Shown piece after piece: positions 1-14,077 of a stretch of 64,000 bases of DNA. The DNA comes from Mactromeris polynyma (taxonomy: Eukaryota > Mollusca > Bivalvia > Venerida > Mactridae), in NCBI GenBank assembly GCA_032209605.1, contig JASFXZ010000005.1:17350860-17414859 (forward strand), given 5' to 3'. A program made the position numbers and the translations under genes. Position 1 is the stretch's first letter; each line of letters begins with the position of its first letter. The notes beneath the pieces were generated by a model that was given only the letters and a program-made list of their open reading frames with translations, ran no database searches and was not told the DNA's origin.

Positions 1-139
1 CTTGTTAAATGGTTTTTAAGTCTTTATATAAATTATTGCTGTGTAGTTAGACATTATGTCTGTAACGTGCATTGCAAAAATATTATAAGGAATATTCTAC
101 CTCATTTTCAGTTATTTTTGTCTGATCTTCTGATTTTAG

Positions 140-238
140 GCAAGACAAATGTGTGAGTTCCGTGATTGTAAATCACTATGGTTACTGTTGTCTATGCTGA
201 AAGCTAAGAAAATGGTTGATTCTCGTCAACACACAGAG
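140..238 (+). CDS. Gene A exon n-2
   Basis: 33 codons, phase 0 at both ends, between acceptor TTTTAG (ends 139) and donor GTAGGT (starts 239). It encodes a Cys-containing start (CEFRDC) and SLWLLLSMLKAKKMV, the part that best matches the RNF213 C-terminal region. Confidence 0.72.
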
Positions 239-2175
239 GTAGGTCTCTTAAATATATTTTTATAATAATGTTAACTTGATATTTGTATACATAAATTCTG
301 GAGTGATGCACACAAGTATAAAATAAGAATGTTTTATGTACAGTCGATTTGCATAATGCGATAGCACAGAAAGGTGGCGACATTCGCTCAAAATGGTTGT
401 AAAAAAGTCGCCGTATTATTAACACCTCTTGTGTTTTTCGCATCTCAAACCAGACAGTGTGAATGCTTATTGTTTGTATTGTTTGCCTTCATTAATTTGT
501 TTTTGCTATGAAAGCTATGGATACGATTAATTCAATTAAGAAAAAAATTACAGATGTCAATTAATCTTCAACCTGTTAACAAGCAGTTTTAATGCGATTT
601 TCTGGTGCGTGGTTTATATGCATTTGGTCAAGTTTGCACCATATTGTATGTGAAATCTGAAGCTGCAATGTCCTTCCTCTCGTGTATTTGGTATATAGTT
701 TTAAGAAATGATGAAATAAACAGTTTCATTCAGGAATTATCGATTTTTTACTTAATTTATCATATGAAAACCACACACGTTTATTTTCACGAAAGCATTA
801 TTATGACACTCAGATTGTTGACGTGTTAAAGATGCGGTTTCTCGGAAAATGCGACTGTTTGAATATTTTACTTAGTCCAATGAACATTTGACTTTTCTTG
901 AATAGACTGTATTAAATGATTTATCGGATAACGTGTGTGAGATATGTCACTTAGCAACAAAACCATTGACTGGATACAACCGATGGTTGAGACATTGTTA
1001 CTTCCTTCCAGAAAACTTATCTGTTATTTTTCAGACAACTTTTGAGAGTGTAAGTAGGGAATTCCATGAAGAAATACCACTGGATGTGAAGACAGAGTTC
1101 AAAGATTACATGAAGAATTTATCCGTGGAGAAGCTGTCACATTTGGTAGAAGTTTTACACGAGTTTATTCTCCTGAAGGTGGCTGTAAGAGAAAACCCAG
1201 ACAGTGAAGATTACATTGATACAACAAACAACAAGTAGGCTTCTTTTTCTTTTTGTAGTTTTAATATTTTGTTGGCTGAAAATTAGGGACTGTTTATTTA
1301 TTTTCAACAGAGAACACAATTTAATGTAAAATCACTTCTGGTTTGTGTGCTGAAGGTGTTTGTTAACATTGATAGAAAATATTAGTTCTGGTTTGAACTC
1401 GCAGGACATACATTGAATCATCCTACTGGTTTGTTGATATTATATAATGTTTAACACAATAAACGAATAACCCTTTCATGTAATCTTCATATGTAAATAC
1501 TAGGGGAGTCACGATACACCTGAAGCATACCACGATACATTGCAATACATCAATAACATATTGCAGTACATACAACTACATATCACTTCATTACCTAATA
1601 TATGCACACTATTTGGTTGCCTCACTCAAACAATTCAGCTGGTGCAAAAAATAAACACGCATGACACGCACACTATATAACAGCTCAAAGATGTTTTCAC
1701 ATTATATATCTTTGCAACTCTGATTAAATGATAAATAGAGAACCATTGCCTATTTTCGTAATTTTTTAGATTTAATCATAAAACATTTGTTTTCTTTTAG
1801 TTTCGGTCATTAGGAGTATTTTTTTGCATTGCGAAAAATGATATCGACCTCAGGCTAGGCTCTCTGCAGTATCAAAGGTCAATTAGTACTCATTTCGACC
1901 TCACTTAAAGGCAATAATTGTATATCATCATTGTTGAAGGGTTATTCTGGATTCTATAGAAACTTGGTGTCTAATCTATGTATATCTTCTATTTTCTATA
2001 TCACAGATTGAAAGACTATATGTATGCATACGTTGAAGAGATGGAGAATGTTCCTCTAGATGTAAATATCTTCACTGAATTTCCAGGAAAGATCTTGTAC
2101 AAACACAGTGTACATACTTGGATAACTGCCTATGATACATTACGCAAGAAACAGACCGGAAACCGTAGGCATTAA
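140..2175 (+). CDS. Gene A: RNF213-like E3 ubiquitin ligase, C-terminal three exons (5' part outside window)
   Basis: Three exons join without a break: 140-238, 1035-1234 and 2007-2175, with stop TAA... of the last exon at 2173-2175. Acceptors are TTTTAG, TTTTTCAG and ATATCACAG; donors are GAG|GTAGGT and AA|GTAGGC. Phases match (0, then 2). The peptide runs through SLWLLLSMLKAKKMV, then a helical stretch with FKDYMKNLSVEKLSHLVEVL, and ends LKDYMYAYVEEMENVPLD followed by FPGKILYKHSVHTW. This follows, as I remember it, the extreme C-terminus of vertebrate RNF213 (a SLWK..L motif, a leucine-rich helix, a final segment with FPEEIL and a VW motif). RNF213 is a giant cytosolic AAA+ ATPase and E3 ligase linked to antimicrobial ubiquitylation and lipid droplets. 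The RING and AAA+ parts are upstream of the window, so activity cannot be judged. Gene B downstream is a probable tandem paralogue. The alignment is from memory and was not computed. Confidence 0.75.
239..1034 (+). other. Gene A intron
   Basis: AT-rich intron between two supported exons. No repeat or RNA gene recognised. Confidence 0.6.
1035..1234 (+). CDS. Gene A penultimate exon
   Basis: 200 bp, phase 0 in and phase 2 out. The acceptor is a strong pyrimidine tract ending TTTTTCAG at 1034. The open frame also extends upstream to 933, but that part lies before the acceptor and is treated as intron. The peptide is acidic and helical (EFHEEIPLDVKTEF, then LSHLVEVLHEFILLKVAV). Confidence 0.75.
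1235..2006 (+). other. Gene A last intron
   Basis: AT-rich intron. A stretch near 1515-1600 is rich in TTGCAATAC/TTGCAGTAC-like words, possibly an old repeat remnant. Nothing else recognised. Confidence 0.55.
2007..2175 (+). CDS. Gene A terminal exon
   Basis: Begins after ATATCACAG (ends 2006). Its first base completes a Lys codon started in the previous exon. It reads LKDYMYAYVEEMENVPLD, then FPGKILYKHSVHTW, and ends with a basic tail (RKKQTGNRRH) before the stop at 2173-2175. Confidence 0.78.
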
Positions 2176-2769
2176 AACTGCATGTTATGACTAAAAAATG
2201 TGATACATGAGTTATTTACAATATCAAATGAAAACTGATGATTTTTAGGAAGTATGCACCTCTTACGGAATATGAAATTATCTGTGAACAGAATGTGTTG
2301 ACCAAGTTTATTTGTGTACTGGCATTGATGTGTGAAGTACCGTTTGCCATAGATGTTTAATTGGTAGAGTTACTTCCCTTGCAATGCTGTTAATTGTTAT
2401 GTACATTATAATCATTTGTAGACAGTAACTTATTATGATGAATAGATGCCTAAGGATTACCAGGTAAACTGGATCTTTGCTTGTTAGACATGTTTTGTTT
2501 TTGAATGATTTGTATGCTTTCATCTATTGAATGAGTGCTTTTGTTGTTTGAAATTCTGAATGTCTTTGTTACCTGTTTATTTTTTCGTTCAAGTTTTTAA
2601 TACATGGTACCACATTTTGTATGAGCATGATTTAGTTAAGTATTTCACACGTTACTTTTACTTTCAAATCTTCGTGATAAGTCCCTATAATGCATAATTT
2701 GTAATTTCTGAGGACCACCTAATGAACGTGACATATCTAAAACGTTGCAAAACACTTCGATAAAAATGT

Positions 2770-2775
2770 AATAAA
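2770..2775 (+). promoter_or_regulatory. Candidate poly(A) signal for gene A
   Basis: First clear AATAAA hexamer after the gene A stop codon, about 600 bp downstream. A second AATAAA is at 4184-4189. In AT-rich DNA such hexamers occur by chance, so the choice needs transcript data. Confidence 0.3.
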
Positions 2776-5700
2776 ACATTTTGTACAACCATAACAAGAG
2801 ATAAGGCTTGGCCTATGTATATTTACTGTAGAGTTGTATTGTTTATTCATGTGATATTTTGTCTTGTAACCTCTGTGATTGCTTTACTGATGTAGTTCCT
2901 TTCTCTGAGTGCTTTCTGGTTCATAAATTCATACATCAAGGTTATATATTTATTGGGAGTTAGAATAGCAAAGTAAAAATATAAAAGTCTGTTTACGGTT
3001 GTAAACAAAGAGTGATGAGTTCAGCCAATGAAAACATGTTTTTGGAAAACATTGAGCATTAGATGCTGTGTACAATGACTGTATTCTCAACGTATGAATT
3101 TTGAATCGGCGTGTCCTACATCAGTTCACTACTAATACCGTATATATTCAATATAAAGTTGGTCATTGTTTGTTGTCATACGTGTGAATGTATACTTTTT
3201 TGTTGCTGGTGCTTGTTATATCTAGACATTAATAACGTTATCTTTATGTTAAGTTGTTCTTTCTATTGAGTGTTTTGAGATTAAATGAGTATTTTTAGCA
3301 TGAACCTTGCATATTTATTCTGACTAAGACTTGCATAGTTTGTGCATGATGTTAATCATTACATGTATTACATTGTATTTCGTGTTATATTTGAACTACA
3401 TTGATATGTTATTAATTTAAGACTGGGTTGTTACAACAATGTGATTTAAAACTGCAGTTGCAATATGCATCCACTGATCAATCAATATGTGATTTGATAT
3501 TCTTTACATGAAAATTGTTGTGATTTTATGCCCCTAAAGGATGCTTTGTAGTAATGACGCTGTTTTGTTTTGTATGGTGTATAGTGTGTTAGTTTGTTGT
3601 CATGTGTCGGAAACAAACAACATTTAAAAGTTTCAAGGGATTCCAGTGATGAGGAGTGTCGTGTACTAGAGTTCAAGTCTACACCTTCAAGGTTAAGGTC
3701 ACAGGCAAGGAACTCTTTAGAGGCATTTATACCTCGCTCCTGACATCTCTTGTTTCGTGGTTTGAACTGCTTTTATATTTATTTGAATATGTGCTTTCAA
3801 ACGTATCTATTGTCTTTGCAGTTAAAAGAAGTATGTACAAATGTTGAAACTTTGTTATATATAATATGTATTCAATGAGCAATGATTCACATAAATTCCA
3901 ATACTTTGTACCACAATCATGTATACTAATTTGGTTAATGAATGAGGATGATTGTTTTTGAAACATTACTTTATTGATAATATAATCATAGTGTCTACTT
4001 GTGGTGTAAGTATTTTTTGGTTTAAAATCAGATGAATAACATTTATTGATTTTGGCAAATATGTAACCTAATCTCCATATTATTTTATATAGCCAGTGAT
4101 TCACTGAGAACCAGAAAGTGTGATATTGATTGTGTTTACTGGTAGAGCTACATGTTTATATTTAGCAAAGAATGCTTGGGTGTAATAAACTGTAATTTGA
4201 TGATATATAAAATCAGTGAGCTGTGTTTGTATTATTTAGATAAAATAAATGTTTTTTGTGTGAAAGAATAAACTAAAAAAACATTTTCTTTACATCCAGT
4301 GAAGTCATACGTTGTTTATTTACCTCTATCATGCCTTTAATTTAAAAGAACGTGTTATGCACTATTTTCATTCAACTCCGGATAACCTGGTGTTGGCAAG
4401 TCCACCAACATTGACACTATCATAAACAGGTTTTACTGGTAATTAGTACTATACTAAGATAAATTCTGAAGCATTATTATCTAAAATCTTTCAATCTGAT
4501 ATGTTACAAATATTTAAATATGTACATTTCATACAAGTAAGACCAGTATTAAATATAAAGTTAAAAGGAAGGACTACGCAGGTACTCGTTCATTTTCAAC
4601 ATGCAGTGTAAACATTTTCTTATATACAGTAATTGGAATTGTGTCTAGCAGTTCAACCAATTAAGTTCAGAGAAAAACATTAAAAAATCAGTATAATCAG
4701 CAATATATTTCTATTTATTGAGATTACATGTCAAGCAATATACAAGATAAATGGAATAACATAAATGCTATAGGTAGCAATAACAACGTATTTCTGCTGC
4801 AAGTCGTAGGGTGTGGTATTCAATACTAGTAGTTGAAACACTGGTATTAAAAATAATATGAACGAACATAATATTACAATATTATTTACTGTTTCATAAA
4901 AATGTCTACCAACATTATAAATACAGTATTAATCTTGTTTTGTAGACTGTGGAAACACTATTGTTGTATTTCAATATGGCCTCAATTTTGATGACTCAAT
5001 TATATAAAATATATGCATTAAACTTCCCTGATAAAAAATAAAACATCATAATTCTTAACTTATTTTACTGTACATAAATTGATGTTAAAATATTGCCTTG
5101 GAGGAAATATCCGGTGATGTTCGAAGATTTTAATTGGCATTGAATTTAAGTGAAACTTTGCTTTACAAACATAGTACATAATCACCAGTATATACCATTA
5201 GTATGTTTGTACCGGTACTAACATAAGTAATATAGTGCTATATAACTTAATATTTCGATATTTGAAAAAAAACTATAACACCCATACTTGTTGATACAAT
5301 GTTAATATTATGAACACTGGATTGTCCACTAACCGTTGAACACAACATGGACAGACTGAATGATTAGAAGCACAATACCACAACAATGTTAAATATTAGT
5401 GAGACAGATACCAACCATTGTCCTTGAACAAAAATAATTTACGAAAGTATATCCATCACATTTCCGCGGTAATAAACAAATGTTTGATTGTGCAGATATC
5501 TGACTAGATTCTAGTCCTGATGTCGAATGAATAATGCATGAATGAAAATTCCTTTTCTTTATAAATCCCCTCCCCATCAATGTGGAAGATCATTTTGAAA
5601 TATTTGTACACTACATATACAAGACAACACTATTAAAACAATTAAATATCATTCTACAAAATGTGGATGCTTCTATCTGTCCAATCATGACAAAACTTGT

Positions 5701-8700
5701 TTTTCAGAAAAATCTTCACATATCTATATAACTGATAGAACCATAACAAAGTTTGGCTTTCAGGTTAAAGTTAGGAGGTTTCTTGCCATACAGAACAAAA
5801 ATTTAATCCCGTGCAAGAATAATGTCAACTTAACATAATTGAATGATTAAGTTTGGTACAGGGAATGACATAAAGACCTAACATATACACAAATTCATCA
5901 TAGAAATTACATTAATCCTTTCACTTGCAGTAATTTCGATCCGATAACTGGGTGCCTGATATTTTTTGTTTTTTTTCAGGTCACTTGGTCACATGACTGA
6001 TGACTGTTATCCAATTGCAATGCTGTATTAAACAACAAAACAGCATTTGATTCAATATGTGGTTCCGCAAGGTCAATGTCACTGTTACGAAAAAAAGAAA
6101 AACGCTTTCAGCCAATAACTTAAATAGAAATGAGCTATGAAATTTGCAGTATCAATAGCTTGGATACCAAGGTTATGATTGCTTTCCAAGTCAGTCATAT
6201 GAATGTTAAGGTCACTTTCTGGTCTAAAAATGTAGGAATGAGGTGATGTGATTAAACTGTTGTATATGTAGTTTGGGTGAGGAGGAAGATTATGATAGAA
6301 TTAGGGTCTACTAGGGTCAATGTCACATTCAGCTAGTTACCATTCATTACAAATTGTGACAGAAACAGTTGTGTAATGGACCCACAAGATTTTCTTTCCT
6401 TGTTGACCAGTTAGTGAACCGAATACAATAAAACAATCAAATGCTTTATATCCCTTTATTGTACTACTGAAGGTAAATATCTGCAAAAAAATGTAAACAA
6501 ATAGTTAGGTAAAACCTAATACAACATGTCATCATTAATGTTAAAATGATGCTTGACAGAGATTGAAAGTAAAGTAGCCTGATCTTAGTATCTTATTGCA
6601 AAAAAGACAGCACTTATCACCTGTTCAAAAATAGGCCGATACAGTAAGCAAAAGTGAAATTTAGTACAATCGGTCAACTCCTTTCACTTATTTATTAACT
6701 GAGCTCAAGCTAAAACTTACACACAAACAAAAGGTTCGAAACAGTCAATGAACGAAACCCTGAAAACGCTAAGTCCAATAAAATGTTATTAAAGCGTTCC
6801 AAAATATATTCAATACGATAAAGATACAAAGCATTTATATATTAGAAGAAATTACTGGTACTACTTACACCATGAGGACACAGAAACAGCTGAAAGCTGC
6901 CAAAACGTGGAGACAACGTGCGTCTTCTTCAAATACCAATATGTCTGACCACTTTTAATTAACCCTACTTATGGTTTTAAAGACAAAGAATGCAAAAGAG
7001 CGAAAAGTGCTATCAAAGTACCCGTAGTACTACAGATATAATATCGACCGGGGGCATCACAAGTTGACTATTAATATGTCCATAGGACACGGATGTTCGC
7101 GATAAGTATAATGAAATTGACAGTAAGCAATGCAGAAACAAAATCACAAGTTAAAAGGAGTTGGATGAGTAAACCTTTTACATTGCATTATGGCTTGTGA
7201 GTAAGTTACATGGCGTATCCGGGTACACCATCCGTGCCTGAATGGAACGTTAACCAGTTAACGAGTTTTGAATACCTTTTCTGCCTCTATAAGTTAAATG
7301 AAATGAAAACATACCTTATTTTCTCAATAACAACAATACGAAGTACACCAATGATACAATGCAGTTTGGTAAGTAGATAATACTATCATAAAAATTATCA
7401 ACGACATTCAGTAAAAACCTTAACCAAATTACAATATGTCCAAGCATTACGTATATTATTGATCTTTGGCATGAGAACGTAAATGTAGCTAAATGCATTC
7501 CAAGCTAACATGGACGCCATTTTGTAGCTAACGAAGTTTTCAAGCGTTTTGCGGTCCCATGTATGTGCGTGCGTGAGTAGGTGCGTGCGCGCGTCTGTCC
7601 GGATTTTCTTTGTCCGGACCATTATAAATACAATACACCTATACGCAATGCAGTACGTATTAATAATACTGTTACTTCTGTGTTGGTTATAATGTTAAGA
7701 ATTCTTGAGACTGCTCAACATCTATATTTCTGTACAGACATGTAGGTACAATAATTGCGGGCGCAAATTCAATTTCTAAGGGTCCCAAATATAGATCCAC
7801 TAGTAAGAATTCATGAACGTAAAGAACATAAAAAAAATTATTATTGACTCTCTAAACAATTATGCAAATAAATGGTGTGAAAGCCAACACGCAAGGACCT
7901 TACTTCCTGGAAGAACCGAACTGTAAAAATTACGGATCAAGGCATTAAATTTTATAAATTAAATCCAGCTCTCTTCCTAAATATAATAGTGTCCTTCTTA
8001 CGTATCATATCGCCTTCAATATGGATTATTTACCCACATCCACCAAGTAAACAAGGTGACATCTGCATAAATGCACGTAAACACATACGCTTATCAGTAT
8101 GAACATATTACATAGCGCTAGATGTACAAAGTGGACAACTTTTAAAATAATACCAATATATCCAGAATGATTTTCTTTTTTTCTTTTCTGTATATAAAGA
8201 TGTTAATTTATTCCTGCAAATTCAGACGATATGTTTGAGATAAAACTTATATAATGATCATGACGATTAACATCTAAAACAGCAAAACATATTGAACTAC
8301 CTTCGTTGAAAGTTATTTAATTCGTTGGACACTGTTTTTCTGTGGTATTCTAATATAAATAATTTACTTACTGATAACAAGGTCAGTAGTGGCCTATAAG
8401 GCTGCTTATTTTAGGCACTAATATTTACCGCGTATAATTTATTGATCGCGTGACGGTTAATAGCTTTTAAGAATAAGTCACTGTCTAATAAGTCCATATA
8501 TGTGTATGTACTGGAAATTAATGACCATATAGCGATTTAAACCTTTGCTATGGGGTATTGTTTATATTCATGTTTTTGATGTCTATATTTTTCTTAATAA
8601 TTCATTTAATATAAATGTAAAATGGAAAACTAGTGCAAAGGTTGGATGCACCTTTAAACTAGGTTTAGACCCACAGTGATGTATTGCCACGTATAACAGC

Positions 8701-9136
8701 AACACGGTACTCATTTCATGACATACCCAATATACTCACTAAACCCCTTTCAGAAAGAAGCCTATGTCTGATTTTCACTTAAATAGCAATCAGAAACTTT
8801 AAACCAAGTGCTACCAATACAACACAACTAGAGTCAGAGATACAATCCAAACGAGAAGATTAGTATTGATCCCCCAAAGGGAGACCTAAACCTTTTGTTA
8901 GCGGAGAGTTTCACTTTAACTGAATGAAGCAAAAATCACAGTATTGTAACAGGTGCTTAATAACCAGAGATGGCCCATTTATGGCTTATGTAATAGCAAA
9001 CTAGTAATAATTCATTTCCCCCCATGACAATTGTCATCCTTATTCAATTATCTATATGTCATGGTAAACCATTTAGAATGCTAGTTAATGTTAAATTGTT
9101 TTACTATATTGTCAAATAAAAAAATAAAAAAAAAAC
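2776..9136. other. Gene-free intergenic stretch
   Basis: AT-rich DNA with only short chance open frames (none with family motifs or splice-linked partners). The start may include 3' UTR of gene A. A GT/GC-rich microsatellite-like patch is near 7560-7600 on the + strand. No gene supported. Confidence 0.5.
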
Positions 9137-9298
9137 GTTCATTCGAAATCATCGGGTACAATTTTTATTTCGAATAATACATGGTTTCGAAGAGATCGTT
9201 TCTATTAGACGTGCATAAGATACATCGGGACCTTATATTTATTTTCGGATGATACCGAATATTCGGATAAAAGGTTGTCGAATAAACGATGTCCGACT
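9137..9298. mobile_element. Degenerate copy of the CAGTCGG MITE family
   Basis: Contains the family landmarks CATTCGAAATCATCGGG, CATCGGGACC, TTCGGATGATACCGA and a right end AAACGATGTCCGACT. The left terminal CAGTCGGACCTC is missing. It shares sequence with copies at 10094, 10257 and 14078. Confidence 0.6.
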
Positions 9299-10093
9299 AT
9301 ATACATTTAATTACTGTAACACTATACATGAACACATTCGGCAAGGGAGATAATCGATATTAACCTTATTCGCAACATATGTAAACACATAGTAAACAAA
9401 GAATACAACTACTTCATAAATTGGATCTCAAACATTGTTTTTAACGTGTGTGTGTATTCCTATCGATTCCCACGATTCCTATCTTGAATTATCTATAGTA
9501 CCCTTCGCTTCTGTTGGTTATCAAATTAAGTAAAACAGTTATATTTATTTAGTTCGTAATTTTGTCGTTTATTACTCCAAAATTGAGATAACAAGGCCCT
9601 TAAGATTAATCTAAATATGTCATTTATTTCAAGTTGACCTCAACAAGACATTTGAGTTGCAAAACCGGGTCGTTTTCCAAATTTTTTTTTTTCAATTTAT
9701 ATGAGAATATCATATATTCGATAAAGCTTCCTTATGTTTTATATTACCTGCCCAGTCTGCATAACAACGCATATATTTCCCTTTATTTTATTTCCTATCA
9801 TAAATAATCAACTAGGGATATTTCCTCAACAATATTGCTATTTAAAAAAGTGTCGATCTAGCATTATTCAAGTAAAATATTAAATAAGACTCTTAACAAG
9901 TGATATAACTTCTCCGTATTTTCGGAAACATTTTAAGTCTTGTTTTTGGAGGATTCTATGCCTCAAAACTAAGACCATCACAGCAATAAGATTGTATTTT
10001 CATAGGCCCGTTTTCCTTTTTTTTTCGTATTAAACTCAATAATGACCGTACAACCAAAGCCGACTTTGTTCTGAACCAAGGATGATGAATATA
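9299..10093. other. Gene-free stretch between MITEs
   Basis: AT-rich. No open frame with recognisable motifs and no repeat identified. Confidence 0.5.
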
Positions 10094-10230
10094 CAGTCGG
10101 ACCTCGTTCATTCATTAGGTTAGTTTCTATTAGCCCATTTCAATTCAACGAGCCTAAGAAGATACATCGGGACCTCATATTTAATTCGGATTATACCAAG
10201 GATAGATACCAAATAAACGAAGACCGACTG
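10094..10230. mobile_element. CAGTCGG-family MITE, copy 2
   Basis: Begins CAGTCGGACCTCGTTCATTC and ends CGAAGACCGACTG, flanked on both sides by TA, the usual target of Tc1/mariner-type elements. About 137 bp, no coding capacity. The inverted ends and TA duplication support a non-autonomous DNA transposon. Confidence 0.7.
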
Positions 10231-10256
10231 TATTTTACATGTATAATATACAAATA

Positions 10257-10420
10257 CAGTCGGACCTCGTTCATTCGAAATCATCGGGTCCAAACAATTT
10301 ATTTCGAATGACACATGACTTCGAATAGACCGTTTCAATTCGACGTAAGAAGAATAAATCGGGACCTGATATTTATTTCGAATGACACCGATTTTCGGAT
10401 AGAAGGTTGTCGATATCGAG
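10257..10420. mobile_element. CAGTCGG-family MITE, copy 3 (right end eroded)
   Basis: Left end CAGTCGGACCTCGTTCATTC follows a TA. The interior matches the other copies (TCGAAATCATCGGG, ATCGGGACCTGATATTTATT, TTTTCGGATAGAAGGTTGTCG). The expected right terminus CCGACTG is not present, so the right boundary is approximate. Confidence 0.65.
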
Positions 10421-10671
10421 ATTAACCAAGGAGATCAAATAGCTTTTCAAAGGGAAAAACTCCAAAAAATAACAATAGAACAATACCATGTAACCATGGC
10501 AACCAGCAATAGGCGTTACATGTTTCATGTCCAATTTCGATGTTTTATCTATAAGGACATGTTTGTAGCCAGTTACATAAAATTCTGAGATTATGTCGTC
10601 TCCTGTATGTTAATATTTGTGCTTACAAATATGCTGTAATGTTAGACATATTTAAATAATTCTTAAATCCA

Positions 10672-10824
10672 GGACCGTAAATTACATGGAGGCATGTAGG
10701 CAGTTGCCTCCTATTGCGGGCTGAAAAAAAATCATTTTTTGTCTAAAAAGGGTCCACAAATTTTTTCGTCTCGCACCGCTCGGCGGGGTGCCTCCTCTTC
10801 CAGGGGAGGCAATTTACGGCCCTG
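10672..10824. mobile_element. Short palindromic MITE with CAGGRCCGTAAATT ends
   Basis: Starts CAGGACCGTAAATT and ends AATTTACGGCCCTG, an inverted repeat of 14 bp with one mismatch. The interior contains GGAGGCA/TGCCTCC words in both orientations. A possible 5-bp duplication AAATC sits on each side. No coding potential. The superfamily is unclear; hAT-like is one option. Confidence 0.6.
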
Positions 10825-11262
10825 AAATCAATATCAAAATTTTGTTAAATGTTATTTTCGTTCTTACGAGAGTGGGTATCGACAATTATCCAGACAAAAT
10901 TTAATTTCTTTACATTCAATGGAACTAAATACTGGTAATTAAAACTTAAGCAAAATTAAAGTCAAAGTCTGATTTTTAGTCTTTCAACGTTTGTGAATAA
11001 AGCCAAAGGTTATCACAACGCCCTTTTGTAGCAGATCAACTGGTACTCATAATATTGTTTATCTGGATACTTGAATGCGAATCCAAGGTCTGTATACATG
11101 TATCGAGTATTAGTATTTTTAACAAAGAGGGAACAACTGTGTTCTTATTAAAGATAAAGTTATACTGGTAAGACATCTTGCGACTAAAGTGTTGTACATA
11201 TTCAATATAATAGTACCAAAGTTCGAAGTTCTTTACGAGAGACCTTTCTCTTCAAATACAGT

Positions 11263-11445
11263 AAAACCTAACATAAAGACCACCTCAATAATAAGACCAC
11301 CTGAAAATCAAGAACACATTTTTCAAGTCCATTTTCACTATACTGCTCTTTATTGAACCTCAATATAAAGACTACCTCAATATGAAGACCAGTTTGCAAG
11401 TGTCCCAAAGGTAATCATATTCCATAGGTTTTACAGTACAATGTT
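11263..11445. mobile_element. Possible MITE with ACAGTAAAACCT end
   Basis: Left side ACAGTAAAACCTAACATAAA and right side AGGTTTTACAGTA are near inverted repeats, and the interior repeats AAGACCACCT-like words. The symmetry is imperfect, so this is a tentative call. Confidence 0.4.
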
Positions 11446-14077
11446 TTACTGATGAAAGGTATGTTCTATTAGAACCAAACACAGTTATTATCATAATATA
11501 ACTTCTCGTTCGATATATTGTAGTTCGTCCAAGATCTTTACAAATACTCAACAAAGAACATTATCATCTAACAACGCAGGAACGTACGTTGTATCAGATG
11601 TGTGTTTTTAAATGAAGTATTGTATGTACAAGACAGGACACATCGACACTATAAGAGTTGCAATCAAATAAATGCCAGTGTTGAGAGGTTTATAATCTTG
11701 TTGTCTCACCATGTGAAGCATCGCATATGTCGTTCAAATTTTACTGCATATTTATTTTACCCAGCGATTTCCTCTCTGCACATGTTGTGACACAGACAAG
11801 ATAGGAACGGTCTGCACCGAAATCCCTAATATTAACTCGATGTGAATTTATATTAATGTCGTCCATTTTTGCAACAGGATCATCATAATTTTGGGCTGAT
11901 GTGTAGATTTAGACTAATTTTACATAAAACACTCATACTCGTCATAATTTGCCTATAACATTTCAGGGGTTGAACGTGAAACTGTTCTAAATGCATGTAC
12001 ATGAAGTATATACCGCGCGCAGCCCTCGATTTGCACAAGCGATATTTATGGTAAAGTTTTTTTTCATTGATAATACATTGAAGTAGTATGACATATATTT
12101 GTCATGAATTGGTACATTTGACAAATAAATAATTTGATAGCATCTCCTTAACATCGTTTCGTTGAAGGAGTTTTGCTTGACTGACCGGACGAAGATTTAT
12201 CGAAATGGTTGATAAGTTGGTCTGCAGACAATCACCTATTAAAAGCATACCGAATTCCCAAACATGTCATCGAATATAGAACACATATATGTCTGTCATT
12301 AAGGTCAGATAACGGAACTAGTTGTGTCAAACCCAAGGAATCTAGGAGGCATTTAAGAAACAACCATAGAGGCTTTGTACTTATTAGGAGATCAATAGAA
12401 CCCTTTGTTTAGTCACCATAGGTTACCTACGAATATTAAATTATATCTTCATTGTCAAAAACACAGTTGTACTGTCCTTGCACGCTTATTCTGTAAGACT
12501 GAGACTTTGTTTACTGAAATAGGAGCTCATTTTGAGTAAGTTGAATAAGGAATTGTGTCAAAACCGAAGGCTCGGGCCGTAGAACTTTACTTTTTAAACA
12601 TTATAATACATTACACAGAGCAATATCTTCAGACATACCCTCTCTTGTGCAACAACCTCTTGTAAACCTCACTAGATCGATCCTCAGGGCAAACACCCTT
12701 CAACAACAGTATGAGGTGGGCAAAATGTTTGGATATGTACTTGCTACGTTCATTCCTGATATTCATTGTTTTGTAACACCACACGCCTCATGTGGGTTTC
12801 ATAGATAACGAAGACGGCTCGTTGGTTCCACACAAATTTATTTCACAAGTCTAAACGATCAACCCAAATGTTAAAACAAATCAAAGTATAAATACGCCAG
12901 CTCTTTAAAATGCCAAAGTCCCATGTTCAATTCGTAGCAACTTATTAACTCTAAAATCCCGTCGACTTAAAACGCCCCATCTTACAACCCAAGTTCAACA
13001 TAACCCTCTCACTCTCAAAACTACATGTAATCTCCACTTCAAAACTCTAAAACTCTCATAGTTGTAAAACCTCCATAATTCTCATAACTCCAAAAACTCC
13101 CTCTATAAGTTTTTCGCTGGGTATTTATACCTTCTCTAGAAATGCATGGCAATAACATGTTTATAATTACTATTCCATATGTACAAATAAACTTCAAAAC
13201 AAGTCAATCAAAATGCCATTATCCATTGTATCTGATTCCTAATGGATATTCCATATTGACTGACCACTATAAAATTATCATCAACATAATTAAGACAAAT
13301 GTCAGTTGGTTAGTCAAAGCATTATTATGCATGTGTTAAGTAATTAATGCATTCTGACAAGTGTCAAACGTTGGTAAACAAAGTAATTAATGCTAATTAG
13401 CTGTGTTTCCGCAAACAACAACAAGTGTGTATTAGGTAAGTATTGGATAATAAAGAGACGTAATTAACAGCAATGGATATAGCAGAGATGTAATTGCTAC
13501 CACCCACATTATACATTAATTAAGAAAATAATTAGCTTTGTGTATATTAGATCAGCAGGATTATTAATTAACATCAATAGATCTAATCAAGATTATTAAT
13601 TACCATCAATAGAAAAACTAGCGATGAAATTGCTACCTGCAATATCATTTGTGTTACAGTTTTACGGTTAGGTAAACAAGTGCGTTTGAATTAATTTCAT
13701 CTGTTCTGATATTAATAATATTGAATTCATAGCGATCGGAATATTTGTACTATTTGAGCTTCCAAATCAATGTAAAGCGTAGGTTTAAATATACTTAAGC
13801 CTTTGGGGCACCAGGACAACTCGCAGGTGAGTTCAACTATATTACTACGTTCGGTTAAATGATTTGATATTTCATGTTTATAACTTCCGATTAATTCCAA
13901 TTAAAACTGAAAATATTGTCGTCACAATCAGAATTTAGAAAAAGGATCAATTAACCATCTGTAAGAGGGCAATCCGTATTCATAGAACATATGCTATTAT
14001 TTATTACTAATTATTCCTATCTGCCGACTTTTGTTCAGAATTGACTTAAAGAATGCGTAAGGACTAAATTGTACATA
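11446..14077. other. Gene-free stretch
   Basis: No supported gene. Around 12850-13120 the + strand is CT/CA-rich with many AAAACTC and CTCATA words (low complexity). Around 13480-13620 AATTAATTA-type words and ATCAATAGA repeat. Confidence 0.45.

Noticed and set aside
933..1034. Extension of the gene A penultimate exon upstream (CEICHLATKPLTG...)
   Set aside because: Lies before a strong TTTTTCAG acceptor, and the join at 1035 matches the RNF213 C-terminus without it.
3727..4104. 125-codon minus-strand frame in the intergenic region
   Set aside because: AT-rich composition, no motif, no splice-linked neighbours; likely chance.
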